DNA of 33,348 bases from Planctomycetota bacterium (GCA_016200225.1 JACQFD010000032.1:1-33348), one strand, 5' to 3'. Positions 1 to 6,940 are shown, counted from the first letter of the stretch. Program-made: numbers and translations. Notes: generated by a model from the sequence alone, not told the origin.

Positions 1-1
1 G

Positions 2-751
2 AAAGGATATTTGTGGGTTCGCCAGAATCTTCGCGGCGAAGTGCTCTTTCGTTATCATCCCTCCAGGGGATCGGCGGCGGCCGCGGAGTATTTAAGTGAA
101 TTCGACGGCTGGCTCCAGGTCGACGGCTACGCCGGTTACGATTTTTTATTTAGAAAACCCGGAGGTCCCGTCGAGGTGGGATGTTGGGCGCACGCAAGAC
201 GCAAATTTTATGACACAAAAGACGATCACCCTCTGGAAACGGATTATGTATTAAAGAGAATTCAGGAACTCTATGAAGTCGAGCAATCGATCCGGGAGCG
301 AAAGTTGAAGCGAAAAGCGATCGAAAAAGAAAGAAAGGAAAAAAGCGCGCCGATTCTAAAGAATCTCCACGACTGGATGCTGCAACATGAAGGAAAACTG
401 TCCCCCGACGACAAGCTGGAGGAGGCGATTTTCTATACTCTATCACGGTGGACCGCGCTGAATCAGTATGTTTCCGAGGGCGCGCTCGACATGGATAATA
501 ATCCAATCGAGCGATCCATCCGGCAGGTGGCCGTCGGCCGCAAAAACTGGCTCTTCGCCGGCAGCGAGAACGGCGCCCACAACTGCGCGTTCATGTATAG
601 TTTAATTATTACTTGTAGAAACCTGAAGATTAATCCTTACGAATATCTAAAGGATGTCATCGCCCGCGTGAAGGACCACCCCGCCGACCGAATGGTCGAT
701 CTCACGCCGCGGTTCTGGATCCGCTCGCACCCGGGAGCGGTCGTCGCGTAG
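2..751 (+). mobile_element. tnpC: IS66-family transposase (TnpC), C-terminal part; 5' end outside window
   Basis: This is the DDE transposase of an IS66-type insertion sequence. The frame is open to the left edge and begins K-G-Y-L-W-V, the usual IS66 context before the catalytic core, so the gene is cut by the window and not by a real start. Visible family motifs are LQVDGYAGYD (after the first catalytic region), GCWAHARRKFYD, the lysine-rich insertion near residues 95-115, and NNPIERSIRQVAVGRKNWLF followed by AGSENGA, which carries the catalytic Glu. About 246 residues are present, roughly half of a typical TnpC. The accessory tnpA/tnpB genes, if present, lie to the left. The right end of the element falls soon after the stop, where the reading frame of the minus-strand gene at 820-1037 loses its protein-like character. 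Confidence 0.93.
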
Positions 752-819
752 ATTCGCGGCAGCGTTTGTGAATGAAAGATTCTTTCCGCTGGAAGGATTG
801 GGATGGAATGGTCGGACGG

Positions 820-1037
820 GTTCTCTCCATCTTATCCCATGCCTTTGCATTGCTTAGGTTCTTCGCGGGCGTGACACCCCACACCGCAACGCTTTCGCCA
901 AATGCTCGATGCAATAGGTCGAAGTCTTGCACAGACAAAATGGGCCGAAGCCGTTCTGTCGGAACTTTGTTCTGAATTGTATCTACAAAATGTTCTCTGG
1001 CGTCCGAGTCTCCGCAAGGCTGAAGTACAAGGTGCAT
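820..1037 (-). pseudogene. N-terminal fragment of an unrecognised cargo gene, cut by the IS66 element
   Basis: An ATG at 1037, 15 bases after the MazG-like stop, opens a frame whose first 70 or so residues look like real protein (begins MHLVLQPCGDSDAREHF; later AVWGVTPAKN and KAWDKM). The rest of the frame runs into IS66 flanking DNA and becomes arginine-rich nonsense ending at 702. I read this as a gene truncated near 815-828 by the insertion sequence. The WGVTP...KAWDKM pattern reminds me of PUA/EVE-like domains found beside restriction-type genes, but that is from memory and weak. It probably formed an operon with the MazG-like gene. No target-site duplication could be confirmed because the left end of the IS is outside the window. 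Confidence 0.5.
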
Positions 1038-1052
1038 AATGGAGTAGTTTTC

Positions 1053-1409
1053 CTAAGATTCGTTATATTTCCTTGCTGAATTCTTGAATTTATCTACTGG
1101 ATATTTCTCTGCATTACGCTCTATTTTGTTCAGAATCGCTTGCTCAAGATCGATTCCTGTATTGTCACAAAACTCAATCAAATAGACCGCAATGTCAGCG
1201 ACTTCGCCGCCGATTTCATCCTTCGCTTCCGTCGCGTGAGCCACACTCTGTTCTAGTGTTCTCCACTGGAAATGCTCAAGTAGTTCTGCCGCCTCTATGG
1301 AAATCGAGATTGCCATATTCTTTGGATTATGGAATTGCATCCAATTGCGATCGTCACGAAATTTACGGATTTTTTCTTTAATGAAGTCAAGGTCCATTTG
1401 CGATTTCAT
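1053..1409 (-). CDS. MazG-like / dCTP pyrophosphatase-type nucleotide pyrophosphohydrolase
   Basis: A protein of about 118 residues of the all-alpha NTP pyrophosphohydrolase superfamily, which cleaves (d)NTPs to (d)NMP and pyrophosphate. Visible are the MazG-type metal-binding helices: SIEAAELLEHFQW (E-x-x-E/D pattern) and, after a short loop, KDEIGGEVADIAVYLIEFCD (second E-x-x-D pair), in an overall length typical of the RS21-C6/dCTPase branch. I start at the ATG at 1409. A GTG at 1433 would add eight residues, and neither has a strong Shine-Dalgarno. The gene lies between a lipoprotein gene and the truncated gene at 820-1037, all on the minus strand, and seems to be cargo of the integrated element. 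Family members either clean the nucleotide pool or act in phage defence; the sequence does not decide which. Confidence 0.85.
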   Translation of the reverse strand: MKSQMDLDFIKEKIRKFRDDRNWMQFHNPKNMAISISIEAAELLEHFQWRTLEQSVAHATEAKDEIGGEVADIAVYLIEFCDNTGIDLEQAILNKIERNAEKYPVDKFKNSARKYNES

Positions 1410-1452
1410 TGTTTGGTTAGAGTGACGGTCCACCTGAATTCAATTGATGGAG

Positions 1453-1878
1453 TTAACGCGCCGTTCCCCCATCCTCATATTCTGCAGGAGAAAACGCGTT
1501 TACAGTCAATTGAACATGCTTTCCTTTAAGCAAGTTTTCGTTTACCACAACGATTGAGATCGATCCTGAATCGACCGTAACCAATCCGCTCGCTGTCCCT
1601 TTGTGTACGCCTGACGAATATACATGTGCGCCATTTCGCAAGACTTTGAATTCAATATTATCGCCAAAAGACTCAATCACTTCTACTTTTAACGTGGTGC
1701 GCTCTTCGATCCTTAATATCTTAACAGTTTGTTGGCTAGAGCCAATTGATATAGTTTGGCCGTCAATTAGCGTTCGCTTGCTGGCCGTCAAATTGAGCTT
1801 TGAGCAAGAGAGCGTTAATATCGCCACTGCGAGAACTGCATAGACTGAGAATGATCTTTCTGGTCGGAACTTTGTCAT
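1453..1878 (-). CDS. Small putative lipoprotein, function unknown
   Basis: The protein has 141 residues. The N-terminus has a positively charged start, a hydrophobic stretch (AVLAVAILTL) and a lipobox L-S-C at about residues 23-25, so it is probably an exported lipoprotein. The mature part is rich in Thr, Ser and Val and predicted mostly beta, with no motif I recognise. The ATG at 1878 is the natural start. It sits between the Rep gene and the MazG-like gene with 161 bases to Rep and 43 bases to MazG, and shares their lower GC content. I infer it is accessory cargo of the element. Confidence 0.7.
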   Translation of the reverse strand: MTKFRPERSFSVYAVLAVAILTLSCSKLNLTASKRTLIDGQTISIGSSQQTVKILRIEERTTLKVEVIESFGDNIEFKVLRNGAHVYSSGVHKGTASGLVTVDSGSISIVVVNENLLKGKHVQLTVNAFSPAEYEDGGTAR

Positions 1879-2039
1879 ATAGGTAAACGCGTCCAGAGAA
1901 TGGATATTATTGATATTTCTTGCTATTTAATCAACTACCGAGGCCAAGCGCAATTCACTCGAGGTACCCGTTGAAGGCGCATTGGATCCTACATTCCGAC
2001 GATCAAGCAGGCAACCGGCCGCTTGTTGGTGGCTGGTCC

Positions 2040-3230
2040 TCAATTTACCGGCACCATGGTGCCCGCGTGCATCCGACGCTTTTGTCGTACTAGCGTCTCG
2101 AATGTGGTTCCCGCACATCGAAGGCGTGATTCAAGTCGCTCGCGAAGCATTCTGACTGTGAGATTGAGGGAACTTACTCCTTGGTGTGCTCCAAAGCTCG
2201 TGATGCACCCTTGAAAGGTCCGAATTATGCGTTCTTCGTCGAGCGCGCGAGAACGCGCGCGCATCAGTTCGCCACCACTAGTTATAAATCCTGCGTCGCG
2301 CAGGGCAAGCCATGCAGGATCGGTCGGCCATCGTTCGCGCCGTGGTTGATCGTCAGGAATCGCAAGACGGAGCCACTTTAGTAATAGATATTGCCAAAGT
2401 TGCCCGAGCTTCTTTTCAAGAAGTGTAATATTATTAATTCCAAGTTCGCGGAGCCACTCGCGGCGTAATTGATATTCAAGGCGCCAAACGGGAAGTGCCG
2501 GATTGTATTGTTCTTTTTCCCAAACCGCGCGAAACCACCCTTTTTGGCTATTTACTATTTCAAGAGTCTTATCATAAATACGGGCAGTAACTAGTCCCCT
2601 TCCAAATGAAAAACCACTCAAGCTTGTTCCGCTCAAATGCGTTGCCCTATAATTTGCACGAGTTACAAATCGGCCGAGGTCATTGATTTCGGGAATCCAA
2701 CCTTGAAAGTCTACACAAATATCAACGCGGCTTACGATCGGATTATTAACCTCCGCGACGTCGCCGAGCATCTCACGCGCGAGAGCGCAAGTGAGTTGCG
2801 CGGCGCGCTTCCAGCCCTCGCGCCACAGAAACGCGGATCGCAATTGCGCAATTACGGTTGGCGCGGAGCCGGGCGCCTTGGGATTGATAAGTAAAGTTGC
2901 GTCGGCATTGCTTAAACGGTACTTATAACCGTGCGCAGCGTGGGGTCTAATTGTAAAAATAGTTTTGCCAATCTTAAATTCACCTTCGACCGATCCGTCC
3001 CACGCGGCGCGTGCGGCTTCGGATTGTGAAAGTAAGAGTTGTCGCTTTGCTTCGAGTGCAGTAAGGACGGGTTCGAGCAGAGACGCGCGGAATCCTAGGT
3101 AAAGAGTATCGATGCCGCTCGCAACGATTTTGGTGTTTGGCGGGTGGGTGTTACTAAGCTCCCACCCGCGAACACCGGACTTGCCCGCACCACGGGGCGC
3201 GGGCTCGTCGGGAGGACGTGAACCGTCCAT
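2040..3230 (-). CDS. rep: Rolling-circle-type replication initiation protein (Rep_trans-like)
   Basis: The 396-residue protein resembles replication initiation factors of plasmids and integrative elements (Rep_trans/PF02486-like), which nick the origin with a tyrosine and start rolling-circle replication. Visible marks in order are GIDTLYLGF near residue 39, SRVDICVDF (167-175; the metal-binding region of the family), ARIYDKTLEI (216-225; Tyr219 is the candidate nucleophile) and WRLEYQLRREWLREL (249-263), the usual conserved end of the catalytic domain. The C-terminal 130 residues are basic. The ATG at 3230 follows the DUF669-like stop by 23 bases, so both are likely co-transcribed. Without a relaxase or FtsK-like gene nearby, I infer a role in autonomous copying of the excised element rather than conjugation. 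The family call rests on motif pattern only. Confidence 0.8.
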   Translation of the reverse strand: MDGSRPPDEPAPRGAGKSGVRGWELSNTHPPNTKIVASGIDTLYLGFRASLLEPVLTALEAKRQLLLSQSEAARAAWDGSVEGEFKIGKTIFTIRPHAAHGYKYRLSNADATLLINPKAPGSAPTVIAQLRSAFLWREGWKRAAQLTCALAREMLGDVAEVNNPIVSRVDICVDFQGWIPEINDLGRFVTRANYRATHLSGTSLSGFSFGRGLVTARIYDKTLEIVNSQKGWFRAVWEKEQYNPALPVWRLEYQLRREWLRELGINNITLLEKKLGQLWQYLLLKWLRLAIPDDQPRRERWPTDPAWLALRDAGFITSGGELMRARSRALDEERIIRTFQGCITSFGAHQGVSSLNLTVRMLRERLESRLRCAGTTFETLVRQKRRMHAGTMVPVN

Positions 3231-3253
3231 AACAATTGCGCTCGTTTTGCAGC

Positions 3254-3676
3254 CTACGCTTTTTGCGCCGCGCCTTTTTGTTGTGTCGGGTCTTCTTTAC
3301 TAAACGCTTGAAGTTCGGAAAACGTCCGACCACCGTACGTGCGCGAACCAACACGGCCCCAAATGAACGCGAGGTCGTCAAAGTTGGCCCGTGCCGCGAT
3401 TTCGCTTGGTCGCGAGTCTCCAAAGCCAAGGCTCGCAAGATCGCGCTTGGAGAAGGGAATTGCGGCCGGAGAGAGCCAGAAGTATCGATTAATAATCTCT
3501 CCCGTGTGGTCGCCGTCGAGAATTACGAATTCGAGCTTCAAGAATGGCTTGGCATTGGAGCTTTGTGATAGTTCGGCCGAAAATACTTTGATTCGATACC
3601 AACCGGGTGGAAGGCTCAAATCACTTGCGGGAGTTGCGTTTTCGTAGGCGTCGTCGAGGGAATCCAAAGTATCCAT
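3254..3676 (-). CDS. DUF669-like phage/plasmid protein (probable single-strand DNA-associated)
   Basis: The 140-residue protein matches the pattern of DUF669, a family found in phage and plasmid replication or recombination modules next to helicases, recombinases or SSB. Seen here are LPPGWYRIKVFSAELSQ, KPFLKLEFVILDGDHTGEII and the following NRYFWLSPAA, which correspond to the beta-strand core of that family. I start at the ATG at 3676 because AGAGGA lies seven bases upstream; an in-frame start 27 bases further up has no such site. The ribosome-binding site directly follows the 3' arm of an 11-bp inverted repeat (3689-3749). Rep follows 23 bases downstream. The role in single-strand DNA handling during rolling-circle replication is inferred. 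Confidence 0.72.
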   Translation of the reverse strand: MDTLDSLDDAYENATPASDLSLPPGWYRIKVFSAELSQSSNAKPFLKLEFVILDGDHTGEIINRYFWLSPAAIPFSKRDLASLGFGDSRPSEIAARANFDDLAFIWGRVGSRTYGGRTFSELQAFSKEDPTQQKGAAQKA

Positions 3677-3688
3677 TTTATTTCCTCT

Positions 3689-3749
3689 TGCGGTTCGCAG
3701 CAAAAGGCATTGCGCACGTTGGCGATGCCTGTATAATTTGCGAACCGCA
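3689..3749 (-). promoter_or_regulatory. 11-bp inverted repeat in the DUF669-rep leader
   Basis: TGCGGTTCGCA (3689-3699) and TGCGAACCGCA (3739-3749) are perfect inverted repeats separated by 39 bases. On the minus strand the second arm ends directly against the AGAGGA ribosome-binding site of the DUF669-like gene. It could be a leader hairpin that controls translation, or a two-site operator. It also overlaps the promoter and first hairpin of the plus-strand small RNA candidate. Confidence 0.5.
3710..3737 (+). promoter_or_regulatory. Sigma-70-like promoter for the small RNA candidate
   Basis: TTGCGC (3710-3715) and a perfect TATAAT (3732-3737) are separated by 16 bases and point right. Transcription would start near 3743-3745, at the first base pair of a hairpin, and would end at the intrinsic terminator at 3788-3820. 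Confidence 0.5.
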
Positions 3750-3820
3750 TAATTAGTGTTGTTAACGAAATTATTGCGGTGAATTCACGGGCACCGATGG
3801 CAGTCGGTGCCCGTTTTGTT
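3744..3820 (+). ncRNA. Candidate small countertranscribed RNA (about 77 nt, two hairpins)
   Basis: A sigma-70-like promoter is followed by two hairpins and a T-rich tract. Hairpin 1 pairs ACCGCA (3744-3749) with TGCGGT (3775-3780), then TAATT (3750-3754) with AATTA (3769-3773) with one bulged T, and leaves a 14-base loop containing GTTAAC. A seven-base linker leads to the terminator hairpin 3788-3813. The RNA lies on the opposite strand to the leader of the DUF669-rep genes, about 70 bases upstream of their first start codon. This is the layout of countertranscribed RNAs that limit Rep synthesis in rolling-circle and theta plasmids. Function is inferred; the promoter, fold and terminator are seen. 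Confidence 0.48.
3788..3820 (+). terminator. Intrinsic terminator
   Basis: A perfect 10-bp GC-rich stem CGGGCACCGA / TCGGTGCCCG (3788-3797, 3804-3813) with a six-base loop TGGCAG is followed by TTTTGTT. The T tract is on the plus strand, so it ends a rightward transcript, although no protein gene on that strand is nearby. Confidence 0.7.
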
Positions 3821-3933
3821 TGCCGGAAAGGCATTTCATCAATTGCGCAACAGCTCAATTCTGTATCGCGAGACCTAAATAAAAGGCGGCGGCCGGCGCG
3901 CGGAATTGATGCAACAAAACCCCTCCCCCTCCG

Positions 3934-3968
3934 CCCCCTCCCCAAGCGCTTTGCGCTTGGGGAGGGGG
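3934..3968. repeat. Perfect 16-bp palindrome with TTT loop
   Basis: CCCCCTCCCCAAGCGC (3934-3949) and its exact complement (3953-3968) are separated by TTT. There is no T tract on either side, so it is not a typical terminator. It lies in about 570 bases of non-coding DNA between the small RNA and the HTH gene of the element and may belong to the replication origin, or be a transposed palindromic unit. Confidence 0.6.
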
Positions 3969-4014
3969 AACGCCAATTTTGCGCATGGACCCCTTGGGGT
4001 ATTTGGGGGAATAG

Positions 4015-4103
4015 CAAGGAAGCTCCCCGAGGGGCCGTGAGAGCGCCTCCGGTCGTCATTGGCGAGACGTTGCCGGGTTACTCCCCCACGGGGAGCTTCC
4101 TTG
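4015..4103. repeat. 15-bp inverted repeat spanning 89 bases
   Basis: CAAGGAAGCTCCCCG (4015-4029) is exactly complementary to CGGGGAGCTTCCTTG (4089-4103). The 59 bases between contain GAGGGGCC and CTCCCCC runs that could extend the fold. It could be the ends of a tiny non-autonomous element or a structured origin or RNA. No gene lies inside. Confidence 0.55.
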
Positions 4104-4164
4104 GAATTATAAAAATAATCGAAATGAGGATTTACCCGGACCCTTGTTGATATTTCTGGAAATA

Positions 4165-4185
4165 CCATTTTGCGCGGGAAAATGG
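4165..4185. repeat. Short hairpin CCATTTT / AAAATGG
   Basis: A perfect 7-bp stem with the loop GCGCGGG (4172-4178). A GC-rich unpaired loop on an AT stem in the same non-coding block as the Rep operon makes it a possible nick-site hairpin of a rolling-circle origin. This is inference; I see no known nick consensus. Confidence 0.35.
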
Positions 4186-4241
4186 CCCTTCGAGGATTGG
4201 AGGGAAATCCCCGCTTTGAAAAAGAAGGCCTTCCTGAATTT

Positions 4242-4321
4242 AATTCCGAAAATCCAGTTCTTGGATAATCCCGAATAATCAAAAAAGGGAAAAAGCAATC
4301 ACCCGGATTATTCCCGAATAT
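4242..4321. repeat. Iteron-like AT-rich direct repeats
   Basis: Three related units, AATTCCGAAAAT (4242-4253), AATCCCGAATAAT (4267-4279) and ATTCCCGAATAT (4310-4321), share an (A/T)TCCCGAAT core. They lie in the AT-richest part of the 3821-4407 gap. Spacing is uneven (about 24 and 43 bases), so the case for Rep-binding iterons is weak. The rest of the gap holds no gene I can support. Confidence 0.35.
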
Positions 4322-4407
4322 AAAAGTCCGGCCCCTGCGGAAATGTATTTCGCAATTCGGGGCGGTAAAGGGCGCGGGAAAAGCCCTTTTGCAGAAAATC
4401 GAGTATT

Positions 4408-4635
4408 TCACAGAAGGGGCCTTCTTCCGCGGCTGGGAGGCATATTCGCGGCAAAGAATTTCTCGACTTCTGAAAGCTCGAATCGCTTCGCGCGACCGAT
4501 GGAAACAGGATATACCCCGGCCGCGCGGAGGCGCCGCTCAACCGTCGAACGATGCACGCGCCAGCGTTCTGCGAGTGCTTCGGAACTAATGTATTGCTTA
4601 AGGCAGAGAAGTTCTGATTTGGAGTTTTTGTGCAT
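4408..4635 (-). CDS. Small HTH protein, excisionase/MerR-like
   Basis: The 75-residue protein starts at the ATG at 4635; a TTG at 4683 would add 16 unlikely residues. Residues 14-58 (YISSEALAERWRVHRSTVER, then RLRAAGVYPVSIGRAKRF and ELSEVEKFF) fit the winged-helix pattern of excisionase/HTH_17 proteins: helix-turn-helix, a beta wing with the R-x-x-R-F signature, and a closing helix. Proteins of this size beside a tyrosine integrase usually bind the attachment region and steer excision, or regulate the operon. It is separated from the upstream 309-residue gene by about 200 bases that contain short hairpins, so it probably has its own promoter. The C-terminus is basic. Confidence 0.72.
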   Translation of the reverse strand: MHKNSKSELLCLKQYISSEALAERWRVHRSTVERRLRAAGVYPVSIGRAKRFELSEVEKFFAANMPPSRGRRPLL

Positions 4636-4691
4636 TGTATTGCGCTCAAATTTGAGGCCGGGGCCCGAAAGCCCCGACCCCAAATCAACCT

Positions 4692-4711
4692 AAAAGACGC
4701 AGAGTCGCGTC
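4692..4711 (-). terminator. Weak intrinsic terminator after the integrase operon
   Basis: On the minus strand GACGC-GACTCT-GCGTC is followed by TTTTA. The stem is only 5 bp, so strength is doubtful. It lies about 130 bases downstream of the 309-residue gene and before the HTH gene. A second small hairpin AGGTG-AGG-CACCT lies just upstream of it. Confidence 0.3.
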
Positions 4712-4838
4712 AGTCGCATTACTAGCACTGCAGGTGAGGCACCTATTGGGCCCTCCTCTGGCGAACGCCTTTCTAACTCACTTAAATGCAGGTATTTACG
4801 GAATTATCGACAATCTTGAACACGTGTAACAACACTGT

Positions 4839-5768
4839 TCAGACCAATTTGAGCCTAACGCCGACATGAAATTCGAAATCGCCATTTTCGGATGGCTTAA
4901 TATTATTTAGGCCGACTTTTGTAAGTATCTTATTTGTTCGTGTGATTATCATTCGAATATTATCATATTTCAGGAGACCACTTGCCCTTGTCGCGCCCGA
5001 TGAACCCCTCATATTTAACAGCATTTCAATACCAACCTTCGCCCTCGTCGTGCCGACTGCCCTCGAAAAGAACACCTTCAGCAAGGAGAATTGTGCTTTT
5101 GACAGATATGCAACGACTCCTTTGCCTGTTTCTCTTTGCACAATCAGCAACCCAAAAGTTGCCTCGGGCGGCCAAGCAAGCAGTGCAACATTCGGGTCTG
5201 GTTCAGAAATATTCAATAGCTCGCACGCCATTTGAACTGTTAGTACCGGCCGCCGCGCCGTGCGCACGCGATTGATTGCGCGTGATTTCAACAATTCCTT
5301 TGCTTCCAATTCTTTCAATTCAAGGCGGAACTTGGCAAATCCGGCTTGTGTCTCAAAAGTTTCAGTTCCTGCATTGGATCCCGTGGCAACGGCGACTCTG
5401 AATTCCTCGACATACTTAGAATCTCCGCGAAATGCCTTCGCGAGGTTGAAGAGCATTTCCGATGATAAAGGATACATACTAATTCGATTTTGTGCATACT
5501 CGGCTGAAAATTGCTTAACAGCGTCGCGACCCGTCAGATTGGGATAACAAATCGCCTTAACGCGTTGCCATGGCTGCATTAAATCTTTCTTATACATCAA
5601 TGCCATTGTTAGGGCATGCAATGCGCTACTCGGACCCTCGTCAATTTCAGCCTGAATCTCGGGTGGGTAGCCGAATTGTGGAACGGACGCTTGTGCCTCT
5701 TCCTTAGCGTTCGTGCTATTTGAATTGTCGGGCATGTTGGAATTAGGCTTCTTTTTAGAACGCGACAT
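4839..5768 (-). CDS. Unrecognised protein of the element with a possible C-terminal winged helix
   Basis: A protein of 309 residues if started at the ATG at 5768 (MSRSKKKPNSN), which lies inside the integrase gene and overlaps its end by 14 bases, a sign of translational coupling; longer starts would run further into the integrase. The N-terminal 30 residues are polar and probably disordered. The middle is helical (PEIQAEIDEGPSSALHALTM; RLELKELEAKELLKSRAINR). The C-terminal 100 residues (YLSKAQFSLLKVFFSR; later LLKYDNIRMIITRTNKIL) have the spacing of an OmpR-type winged helix, which suggests DNA binding. I do not recognise a family. Position between integrase and excisionase-like genes suggests a regulator or accessory recombination factor. 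Confidence 0.75.
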   Translation of the reverse strand: MSRSKKKPNSNMPDNSNSTNAKEEAQASVPQFGYPPEIQAEIDEGPSSALHALTMALMYKKDLMQPWQRVKAICYPNLTGRDAVKQFSAEYAQNRISMYPLSSEMLFNLAKAFRGDSKYVEEFRVAVATGSNAGTETFETQAGFAKFRLELKELEAKELLKSRAINRVRTARRPVLTVQMACELLNISEPDPNVALLAWPPEATFGLLIVQRETGKGVVAYLSKAQFSLLKVFFSRAVGTTRAKVGIEMLLNMRGSSGATRASGLLKYDNIRMIITRTNKILTKVGLNNIKPSENGDFEFHVGVRLKLV

Positions 5769-6843
5769 CTTCTTTAGTTTCCTCCACGATAAACGCGGCA
5801 TAGTGGCGACGTACCATTTGTTCACTGTTGCCCATCAAATGAGCGACCTTGAATGTTGGAATTCCCTTCATTGCGAGCATCGTTCCAAACGTATGGCGCA
5901 ATGTTAATAAATTGAATTGCATTCCAGAGTTTTTCAAGACGCCCCGGATGCGTTGCGAAAGGTTGTCTTCGTCCCAGCGAAGGCCTTGGGGACTTGGAAA
6001 CGCCCACGGCGAAGCGCTTGGCGTCCTGAACGCTTCTTTAAGAATCTCGCGAAGCAATGGCGAGATCGGCACCGCGCGGTTGCGTCGGGTCTTCGGTTGC
6101 CAAGAATCATCGCCCACGCGCTTCGCGAGCACGCGGACGTATCCCGCTTGAATATCAATATTCTCGCGAACTAACCAAATCGCCTCCGCGCGGCGCAGTC
6201 CCGCGTAGAGGCACGTCGCAATCAATGGTAACAATTGCGGTCCTCTCGCTCGAAAGAGATTGATCGCGCGCGACTGTTCCTCTTTTGATAAATATCGAAT
6301 CTCGGGCGCCGGCTCCGGGTAGCGCTCGACGCGCGCGATTGGATTATTGAAAAGATAACTTTCCTTCATCGCCCAATGACAGAAGCAATGCAATACTTCG
6401 CGGTAGCGGTTGATCGTCTTCGCTTTGTAGTCGTCCGCGCGCATCGCCATGAATTGTGCCCGCACGCCCTCGCTTGTGACATTGGTTAAATCATCGACGC
6501 CCATCTTCGCGAGCGTGCGGCGCAAGTAACCTTCGTCGATTTTCAGTCCCTTTGGCGTCCGACGTCCCTTCTGATAGTTAATAAAAGCGTCGATTGCAGC
6601 TTCGAGTGGAATCTCGCGCGGTAACTGTAAGATTCGATTGCGAAGCTTATATTCGAGATCGGCTCGAATGGCGGCCGCCGCGCGGCGGTCGCTCGTCTTC
6701 AACGCTTGGAAAACACGTTTTCCGTTGTGCGTGAAGGAAACCTCGAACGTCGTGCGTCCGGGTTTTTTTCGAAGATGAACACGGTCCATGGGTCGCGACT
6801 TCTGGCAGTGCGACTCCTTCCGCCCGAAAAAAAGTGTGGCCAA
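5755..6843 (-). CDS. int: Tyrosine recombinase (integrase) of the tRNA-fMet-associated element
   Basis: The 362-residue phage-type integrase has an N-terminal SAM-like core-binding domain (about residues 78-170) and a catalytic domain (about 180-350). Seen are the first catalytic Arg in YAGLRRAEAIWL (Arg217), the beta-hairpin Lys in WQPKTRRNRAVPIS (Lys251), the second Arg in LLTLRHTFGT (Arg316) and the Tyr in MVRRHYAAF (Tyr348). The His usually three residues before Arg316 is Leu313, and the His/Trp after the Gly in LMGNS is Asn; both substitutions occur in other integrases but together are noteworthy. The frame starts at TTG 6843; an ATG at 6789 is equally likely and gives 344 residues. The gene lies 70 bases from the tRNA 3' end, the usual arrangement for tRNA-directed integration, and its stop overlaps the next gene. 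Confidence 0.9.
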   Translation of the reverse strand: MATLFFGRKESHCQKSRPMDRVHLRKKPGRTTFEVSFTHNGKRVFQALKTSDRRAAAAIRADLEYKLRNRILQLPREIPLEAAIDAFINYQKGRRTPKGLKIDEGYLRRTLAKMGVDDLTNVTSEGVRAQFMAMRADDYKAKTINRYREVLHCFCHWAMKESYLFNNPIARVERYPEPAPEIRYLSKEEQSRAINLFRARGPQLLPLIATCLYAGLRRAEAIWLVRENIDIQAGYVRVLAKRVGDDSWQPKTRRNRAVPISPLLREILKEAFRTPSASPWAFPSPQGLRWDEDNLSQRIRGVLKNSGMQFNLLTLRHTFGTMLAMKGIPTFKVAHLMGNSEQMVRRHYAAFIVEETKEDVAF

Positions 6844-6853
6844 ATCGTGGCCA
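6836..6853. promoter_or_regulatory. GTGGCCA direct repeat, 11-bp period, at the integrase start
   Basis: GTGGCCA occurs at 6836-6842 and 6847-6853, exactly one helical turn apart, between the attachment site and the integrase coding region. It could be an arm-type or excisionase site, or an operator for int. Only two copies are seen. Confidence 0.3.
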
Positions 6854-6910
6854 TACTAACAATCGGTCGAAAAGCGTCGCGGTAGTAAGTGCGCGACTCC
6901 ACGCCTTTTA

Positions 6911-6940
6911 GGTTGGTAGCGGGGGAAGGATTCGAACCTC
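6911..6940 (-). other. Probable attachment site (tRNA-fMet 3' end)
   Basis: The element abuts the T-arm and acceptor end of tRNA-fMet, and the intact tRNA sequence including CCA lies at this junction. Integration restoring the tRNA 3' end is the known rule for such integrases. I searched by eye for a second copy of GGATTCGAACC or GCGGGGGAAGG leftwards to base 1 and saw none, so the other end is outside the window or lost. Confidence 0.4.

Noticed and set aside
1879..2039. Left attachment site near the end of the Rep gene
   Set aside because: No stretch similar to the tRNA-fMet 3' end is present there.
4015..4103. Terminal inverted repeats of an insertion sequence
   Set aside because: Only 59 bases lie between the arms, no transposase, and no target duplication is visible; reported as an inverted repeat only.
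3616..4411. Overlapping open frames of 147 and 178 residues in the non-coding block
   Set aside because: They run through palindromes and the terminator, lack ribosome-binding sites and have no protein-like composition.
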